Source: Albidovulum sp. (GTDB lineage Bacteria > Pseudomonadota > Alphaproteobacteria > Rhodobacterales > Rhodobacteraceae). Taken from it: 37,670 nucleotides of DNA. The notes beneath the pieces were generated by a model. That model was given only the letters and a program-made list of their open reading frames with translations, did not search any database and was not told the origin of the DNA. The stretch spans positions 1 to 37,670 of the forward strand of contig WFPA01000267.1 of the NCBI GenBank assembly GCA_015487815.1, written 5' to 3'. Positions 33,137-37,670 of the stretch are shown in pieces. Both the position numbers and the translations under genes were made by a program. Numbering within the stretch: the stretch's first letter is position 1; the number at the start of each line of letters is the position of its first letter.

Positions 33137-34696
33137 GTGGCCAAGCGAACCACATCTTCGACATCCCGCACCCCGTCACGCAGGAAGCCCCCGGCGAAAC
33201 ACCCGGCGGAGAAGAAGGCTGCCGGGGTGCAGCCCGACGATGCCCCCGATACGGCTCCAGAAGGAGCGGACGAAACGACCCCTGCCGCCTCTGAACGAGC
33301 CGGGGGGGAATCGCAGACGCCTCCGGCGGACAGGAATGCGGTCGAGACGACCTCCGCGAAGCCGGATGATGTGCGTGACGACGCACCCGGTGCCGGGACC
33401 GTCACCGGAGACGCCGCAAGTGAAGGCACGGCACCAGGCGCCGGCGAATCGCCCACCGCCGATGCGGCCGCCCCTCATTCGGCGAGCGCCCCGTCAGCGC
33501 GCAAGGGTGGCGGCGGCATCCTCTTCGCAGGATTGATCGCCGGTGTGCTCTCCGGGGCCGCCGCGGGCGGGTTCAGCGGGTGGTATTTCGCCACGAAGAC
33601 CACCGATCCGGCGGCCATACGCGCCGAGATCGGCCAGATTGCACAAAAGAACACGGCGGAAAACCGCCGCATCGAAGCGGCGCTTGCCGACATGCGCCAG
33701 CGTCTCGAGAACGGGGAAGGCGCGATCGAAACGCTGACGGCCCGACTCGCGGCCCTCGAGAAGAAGGTCGAAGCGCAGCCGAGCACGGCGCCGGCCGTCG
33801 AGAGCGGCCCCGATCTCACGCCGCGGGTCGAGGCGTTGGGCAGCATCCTCAAGGAGCGCGGCAAGCAGATCGACCGCCTGACCGCCGCCGTCGGCGAGCT
33901 CAGGCAGGGGCTGGTCGATCTGAAGGCCCGCACCGCCACCATCGAGAAGGATCTGCAAGCGGTAAAGGATACGCTTGCACAGCTGGCCGAGCAGGGAGCG
34001 GGCGGCGCACGGAACGCCGCCGAACTCGAGGCGCTCAGGAAGTCGCTCGAAGCGCAGATTGCAGAAAACAGGGCGTTGGCCGAGAAATTCGCCCGCCTCG
34101 CCGCCGAGGCCGAGGCCCGGATCGCCGAAGCAGAAAGGCGCGTGGCCGAAGCCGAGGCGAAGGCCGTCGATGTCAAGGCGCTGACCGAAGCCGCAAGCCG
34201 CGATGCCCGCCGCGCGGTCGCCCTTGCAGAACTCCGGGCCGCGCTTGAAAGCGGCGCGCCCTTCGGCGCCGCCATCGCCACCTTGCGCGAAACCGGGGTC
34301 GAAGTGCCCGAAGCGCTTCTGCGCAATGCCGCTTCGGGCGTGCCGACCCTCGCCGCCCTTCGCCAACGCTTCCCGGCCGCCGCGCGTGCCGCCCTCGAGG
34401 CGGCGATCCGCGCCACCACCGACGAGAGTCTCGCGAGCCGGGTTGCCGCCTTCCTCAAGTCGCAGATCGGCATTCGCTCTCTCGCTCCCAGATCCGGCAA
34501 TGACCCCGACGCCATTCTGTCCCGCGCCGAAGCCGCGCTGCGCTCGGGGGATCTTGCCGCCGCACTGGCGGAGCTCGAGAACCTGCCGCCCGAAGCCCGC
34601 GAGGCCATGGCTCCCTGGCTCGATGATGCCCGGCGCCGGCTTGAGGTCCAACGCGCCTTCGCCGGATTGCAGACCGCCCTCGCCGGGCAGAAGTGA
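33137..34696 (+). CDS. mitofilin/Mic60-like inner-membrane protein
   Basis: About 519 residues. An N-terminal low-complexity, Ala/Pro/Asp/Thr-rich cytoplasmic segment (1-120) is followed by a Gly-rich transmembrane helix (about 125-150, ILFAGLIAGVLSGAAAGGF). A long coiled coil with heptad-like Ala/Glu/Arg/Lys (about 165-360) then leads to a C-terminal mitofilin-like domain (ALAELRAALESGAPFGAAIATLRE, then ALAELENLPPEAREAMAPWLDDARRRL). Alphaproteobacterial Mic60 shapes inner-membrane invaginations and is genetically linked to hemY, as here. GTG at 33137 is preferred to GTG 33125 because GGAG lies six bases before it. The N-terminal segment differs greatly among species, so the start is less certain than the identity. 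Confidence 0.85.
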   Translation: MAKRTTSSTSRTPSRRKPPAKHPAEKKAAGVQPDDAPDTAPEGADETTPAASERAGGESQTPPADRNAVETTSAKPDDVRDDAPGAGTVTGDAASEGTAPGAGESPTADAAAPHSASAPSARKGGGGILFAGLIAGVLSGAAAGGFSGWYFATKTTDPAAIRAEIGQIAQKNTAENRRIEAALADMRQRLENGEGAIETLTARLAALEKKVEAQPSTAPAVESGPDLTPRVEALGSILKERGKQIDRLTAAVGELRQGLVDLKARTATIEKDLQAVKDTLAQLAEQGAGGARNAAELEALRKSLEAQIAENRALAEKFARLAAEAEARIAEAERRVAEAEAKAVDVKALTEAASRDARRAVALAELRAALESGAPFGAAIATLRETGVEVPEALLRNAASGVPTLAALRQRFPAAARAALEAAIRATTDESLASRVAAFLKSQIGIRSLAPRSGNDPDAILSRAEAALRSGDLAAALAELENLPPEAREAMAPWLDDARRRLEVQRAFAGLQTALAGQK

Positions 34697-34743
34697 GGCC
34701 GCACATGCCTGAAGCCGACCCGTAACAGTCGAAAGCCCCCGTC

Positions 34744-36282
34744 ATGATCTGGTCCTTGCTGCGGATCCTCCTCTTTCTGGCCTTCGTGGCCCTCGCCGCC
34801 TTCGGCGCCACCTGGCTTGTCGACCACGGTCAGCCGATCCTGATCGTGATCGGCGGGCTGGAGATTTCCCTGTCACCGCTGATGGCGGCCGTGCTGGCGC
34901 TGCTTCTCGTCTTCGTCATCTGGCTGCTGCTGAAGCTTCTCGGCTTTCTCGGAGCCCTGTGGCGCTTTCTCAGGGGCGACGAAACCGCCCTGTCGCGCTA
35001 TTTCGACAAGGCCCGGGAGCAGCGCGGCTTCGAGGCGCTCGCCGAAGGTCTGACCGCGCTTGCCTCGGGTGAGCCCAAGCTGGCGCTGATCAAGGCGGCG
35101 CAGGCGCAGAAACTGCTCGGCCGCCCCGATCTCACCCTCCTCATCAGCGCCCAGGCCGCCGAACGGGCCGGGGACCGCAGACAGGCGATCCGCTTCTACA
35201 AGGAGCTTGCGCAGGCCGACAAAACCCGCTTCGCTGGGCTCTACGGGCTGATGCGCCTCAAGCTCGCCGAAGGAGATACCGACACTGCGCTCAGGCTCGC
35301 CGAGGAGGCCTTCGCGCTCAAACCGCGGCATGAAGACACGCTCAACACCCTGTTCGCACTCCAGAACCGGCGCCACGAATGGGAGAAGGCCCGCGAGACG
35401 CTCAAGGCCGAGCTCAAGGCCGGGCTCCTGCCGCGCGACGTGCACCGCCGGCGCGATGCCGTTCTGGCGCTGGCCGAGGCGCGGGAAAAGGCCGCGGCCG
35501 GCGACATCGAAGCGGCCGACCGTCTCGCGATCGAGGCCAACCGGCTCTCGCCCGATCTTGTCCCCGCGGCGGTGATGGCGTCCGAAGCCCTCAGGCGGAC
35601 CGGCGCGCCCCGCAAGGCAGCCAGAGTGCTGCGAAAGGCCTGGGAAGCCGCGCCCCATCCCGACCTTGCCGCCGCATGGGCCGCGCTTCAGCCCGACGAG
35701 ACGCCCGAGGAACGGCGCAAGCGCTTCCGCCCGCTTTTGAGGATTCATCCCGATCATCCCGAAACACGGATGCTCGAGGCCGAACTCGCCCTTGCCGCCG
35801 AGGATTTCCCGGCCGCGCGCAAGGCGCTTGGCGATCTGCCCGAAACCAGCCCGACGGTTCGCTCCCTCGCCCTCATGGCCGCCATCGAGAAGGGCCAGGG
35901 CGCGCCCGAGCCGGTGGTGAAGGCCTGGCTCGCACGGGCCCTGACCGCCCCGCGCGGTCCTGCCTGGGTCTGCCGCAAATGCGGCCATGTGCACGGGGAG
36001 TGGGTGCCGGTCTGCGAGAAATGCGGTGCCTTCGATTCGCTCGAATGGACCATGCCACCCGAGCAGCCCGAGGACGCACGGACGGCCGGCCTCCTGCCCC
36101 TCATCGTCGGCCGGATCGAGGACAGGAGCACGGCGAAGGACGTGGCCGATACCACCCGCGACGACGCCCCGGACACCGCAGCACCGACGGATGAAGAGGC
36201 GGATGTGCCGGTCGAAGCCGAGATCGTCGGCGAGGAAACCCCAGCCGAAAAGGCCGGAGACGAGGAGGCGCAAAAATCGTGA
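34744..36282 (+). CDS. hemY: HemY-family protein with TPR region and C-terminal zinc ribbon
   Basis: A 512-residue protein. Two N-terminal transmembrane helices (about 1-25 and 40-68) form the HemY_N region, ending in LWRFLRGDETALSRYFDKAREQRGFEALAEGL. TPR-like helical repeats follow (about 90-400: LALIKAAQAQKLLGRP, AERAGDRRQAIRFYKEL, EAFALKPRHEDTLNTLFAL and others). A C-terminal Cys4 motif, WVCRKCGHVHGEWVPVCEKCGAFD (about 411-434; shown in pieces as VCRKCG and VCEKCG), looks like a rubredoxin-type ribbon. The last 70 residues are acidic and probably disordered. The protein was linked to late haem synthesis, but its biochemical role is uncertain. It is a different family from the Gram-positive HemY oxidase. 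No strong ribosome-binding site is visible; the gene follows mic60 by 47 bases. Confidence 0.9.
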   Translation: MIWSLLRILLFLAFVALAAFGATWLVDHGQPILIVIGGLEISLSPLMAAVLALLLVFVIWLLLKLLGFLGALWRFLRGDETALSRYFDKAREQRGFEALAEGLTALASGEPKLALIKAAQAQKLLGRPDLTLLISAQAAERAGDRRQAIRFYKELAQADKTRFAGLYGLMRLKLAEGDTDTALRLAEEAFALKPRHEDTLNTLFALQNRRHEWEKARETLKAELKAGLLPRDVHRRRDAVLALAEAREKAAAGDIEAADRLAIEANRLSPDLVPAAVMASEALRRTGAPRKAARVLRKAWEAAPHPDLAAAWAALQPDETPEERRKRFRPLLRIHPDHPETRMLEAELALAAEDFPAARKALGDLPETSPTVRSLALMAAIEKGQGAPEPVVKAWLARALTAPRGPAWVCRKCGHVHGEWVPVCEKCGAFDSLEWTMPPEQPEDARTAGLLPLIVGRIEDRSTAKDVADTTRDDAPDTAAPTDEEADVPVEAEIVGEETPAEKAGDEEAQKS

Positions 36283-36289
36283 AGCACTC

Positions 36290-36318
36290 TTCACCTCGGC
36301 CCTTTCCCCTGCTATTGA
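36290..36318 (+). promoter_or_regulatory. candidate promoter of tRNA-Thr
   Basis: TTCACC (36290-36295) and TATTGA (36313-36318) are spaced by exactly 17 bases, starting eight bases after the hemY stop. Transcription would begin about at 36325, three bases before the tRNA. Both boxes are only partial matches. Confidence 0.45.
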
Positions 36319-36327
36319 GCGGCCCGG

Positions 36328-36403
36328 GCCGGTGTAGCTCAGCTGGTAGAGCAACGCATTCGTAATGCGTGGGTCGGGGGTTCGAGTCCCTCCACCGGCA
36401 CCA
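36328..36403 (+). tRNA. tRNA-Thr (anticodon CGU)
   Basis: A 76-nt tRNA with encoded CCA. Acceptor GCCGGTG pairs with CACCGGC; the anticodon arm ACGCA-TTCGTAA-TGCGT gives anticodon CGT (CGU), reading ACG threonine codons. D-arm (AGCTCAGCTGGTAGAGC) and T-arm (GGGGGTTCGAGTCCCTC) are normal. It lies 45 bases after hemY. Confidence 0.98.
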
Positions 36404-36585
36404 TGCCCGTCCCCACTGCAATGAACGGATCTGGCGCAGCGCTTCGGCAGGCTGCAGGCATTTTGTCACGCCACCGAGCCAGGCGATTCTCTCCTGCGTG
36501 GTCAGACGGCGCAAAGGGTTTTCCGACCAGCTTCTCGATAATGCTCAAGATTATGCAAATATCTCAGATTACTGCCGCCGGAATT

Positions 36586-37050
36586 TCATGAGATGGATGC
36601 ATTTCTGAAGGCAGCATCCAGAATCTTCTCAAGATATTCCGCGTCGCCCCTGGTGAAGGCGGCCGGTCGATCGCTGTCGATGTCGAGCACGCCCAGAAGC
36701 GTCCCGTCCCCCGCACGGACCGGCACCACGATCTCCGAGCGGGTGCTGCCGGCACAGGCGATGTGATCGGGGAAGGCGGTGACATCATCGACGATCACCG
36801 TCCGCCCCTCGCGCGCCGCCTTGCCGCAGACCCCGCGGCTGAAGGGAATCGTCAGGCAGCCATGCCCGCCCTGATAGGGGCCGATCTTGAGCAGATCCGG
36901 CGCCACGACACGGTAGAACCCCGTCCAGTCGAAACGATCGTCGGCATGGTGGATTTCGCAGGCGAGGGTCGCCATCAGGGCGATGGCATCATCCTCGCCT
37001 GCGGTGAGGGCTGCGATACGCCGAGCGAGATCGGCCCAGTCCACCCGCAT
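36586..37050 (-). CDS. msrC: free methionine-(R)-sulfoxide reductase (GAF domain)
   Basis: A 154-residue GAF-domain protein of the fRMsr (YebR/MsrC) group, which reduces free methionine-R-sulfoxide in the cytoplasm. The group signature is clear: DWTGFYRV, then GPYQGGHGCLTIPFSRGVCG with C65 and C75, HIACAGSTRSEIVVPV with C99, and GVLDIDSDRPAAF. C65, C75 and C99 correspond to the three redox cysteines of YebR. The open frame extends upstream into the thiolase, but ATG 37050 (MRVDWADLARRI) is the family start and shares its A with the thiolase stop (TGATG), so translation is coupled. The 182 bases downstream, to tRNA-Thr (36404-36585), are AT-rich and hold no gene I recognise. Confidence 0.92.
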   Translation of the reverse strand: MRVDWADLARRIAALTAGEDDAIALMATLACEIHHADDRFDWTGFYRVVAPDLLKIGPYQGGHGCLTIPFSRGVCGKAAREGRTVIVDDVTAFPDHIACAGSTRSEIVVPVRAGDGTLLGVLDIDSDRPAAFTRGDAEYLEKILDAAFRNASIS

Positions 37051-37670
37051 CAGAGCCGCTCGACGGCAATGGCCGTGCCCTCGCCGCCGCCGATGCAGAT
37101 CGCGGCCACGCCGCGCTTCAGCCCGCGCTTCTCGAGGGCGTTGAGCAGGGTGACGATGATGCGCGTGCCCGACGCGCCGATCGGGTGCCCGAGGGCACAG
37201 GCGCCGCCATTCACGTTCATCTTCTCGCGCGGGATGCCCATCTCGGCCATGAAGGCCATCGGCACCACGGCGAAGGCCTCGTTCACCTCCCACAGATCGA
37301 CATCATCGACCGACCAGCCGATGCGCTCGAGCAACTTCTTCGCCGCCGGCACCGGCGCCGTGGTGAACCAGCCCGGCGCCTGGGCATGGCTGGCATGGCC
37401 GAGGATGCGGGCGATCGGTTGCAGACCTTCGGCCTCGGCGACATCGGCCGTGGTCATCACCAGAGCCGCCGCGCCGTCGGAAATCGACGAGGCGTTCGCG
37501 GCCGTCACCGTGCCGTTCTTGCGGAAGGCCGGCTTGAGCTGGGGGATCTTCTCGGGCCGGGCCTTGCGCGGCTGCTCGTCGCTCTCCACCACCATCTCGC
37601 CCTTGCGGGTGCGCACGGTGACGGGGACGATCTCGTCGGCAAACTCGCCCGTCTCCGCAGCCCTCAGGGC
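37050..37670 (-). CDS. acetyl-CoA acetyltransferase (thiolase), C-terminal half (cut by window edge)
   Basis: The last 206 residues of a thiolase are visible; the N-terminal part, with the acylated active-site Cys, lies beyond 37670. Signatures present: FADEIVPVTV at the window edge, NGTVTAANASSISDGAAALV, VNEAFAVVPMAFM, the catalytic His loop NVNGGACALGHPIGASGTR, and the second catalytic Cys in CIGGGEGTA. The enzyme condenses two acetyl-CoA to acetoacetyl-CoA or cleaves 3-ketoacyl-CoA. The sequence fits the biosynthetic/AtoB-like group, but substrate length cannot be judged from this part. Its stop overlaps msrC. Confidence 0.95.
   Translation of the reverse strand, partial: ALRAAETGEFADEIVPVTVRTRKGEMVVESDEQPRKARPEKIPQLKPAFRKNGTVTAANASSISDGAAALVMTTADVAEAEGLQPIARILGHASHAQAPGWFTTAPVPAAKKLLERIGWSVDDVDLWEVNEAFAVVPMAFMAEMGIPREKMNVNGGACALGHPIGASGTRIIVTLLNALEKRGLKRGVAAICIGGGEGTAIAVERL

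Noticed and set aside
34873-36354. 493-codon minus-strand frame across hemY
   Set aside because: Gly/Arg/His-rich shadow of HemY; it would also run through the tRNA-Thr promoter.
36404-36585. Possible integrated-element remnant downstream of tRNA-Thr
   Set aside because: The stretch is AT-rich, but there is no repeat of the tRNA 3' end, no integrase, and it is too short to judge.

Overview
The window is a 37.7 kb stretch of a GC-rich bacterial chromosome. It is densely packed with ordinary genes and shows no insertion sequence, prophage, CRISPR array or rRNA. The gene content points to an alphaproteobacterium and most resembles the Rhodobacterales: an IalB-family secreted protein, a Mic60/mitofilin homologue next to HemY, an NDUFA9-like SDR beside uppP, a GT14 glycosyltransferase with a C-terminal extension of the DUF5928 type, NodH/Stf0-type sulfotransferases, and the rnd-kdsD-lptC-lptA-lptB-hpf-ptsN order. 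This placement is inferred from gene families and synteny, not from a phylogeny.

Layout. 1-3099, minus strand: 5' part of rlmN, an IalB-like periplasmic protein and a xanthine/uracil-type NCS2 permease whose transcript begins with a strong hairpin. 3586-5633, plus: leuC-leuD, the two subunits of isopropylmalate isomerase. 5900-6823, plus: a multi-pass membrane protein of unknown function. 6839-7567, minus: mtgA, with a leader that can form competing hairpins. 7737-14250, minus: glutamate synthase in the order gltD-GFA protein-gltB, ended by a clear intrinsic terminator. 14524-15327, plus: uppP, separated from gltD by an imperfect inverted repeat. 15348-16325, minus: NDUFA9-like SDR. 16530-16616: tRNA-Leu(CAG). 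16661-21610, plus: short RNase D, then the LPS export and Kdo genes (kdsD, lptC, lptA, lptB), then hpf and ptsN.

21702-29089, minus: six tightly packed genes that look like one surface-glycan operon, transcribed galU, galE, GT4 glycosyltransferase, GT2-like glycosyltransferase, GT14-like glycosyltransferase, two-domain sulfotransferase. 29340-32249, minus: tsaD, gpsA, a YciI-like protein and an EVE-domain protein. 32298-36282, plus: hemD, a mic60-like gene and hemY. 36328-36403: tRNA-Thr(CGU). 36586-37670, minus: the 3' part of a thiolase gene overlapping a free-methionine-(R)-sulfoxide reductase.

Several blocks concern the cell envelope: undecaprenyl phosphate recycling (uppP), peptidoglycan polymerisation (mtgA), Kdo supply and LPS transport (kdsD, lptCAB), nucleotide-sugar supply (galU, galE) and a sulfated glycan. 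The least routine items are non-coding: the permease leader hairpin, the mtgA leader, the gltD/uppP inverted repeat, and a perfect dyad with a DnaA-box match upstream of galU. No clearly novel defence or mobile system was found. The glycan/sulfotransferase operon is the part most likely to hold uncharacterised chemistry.
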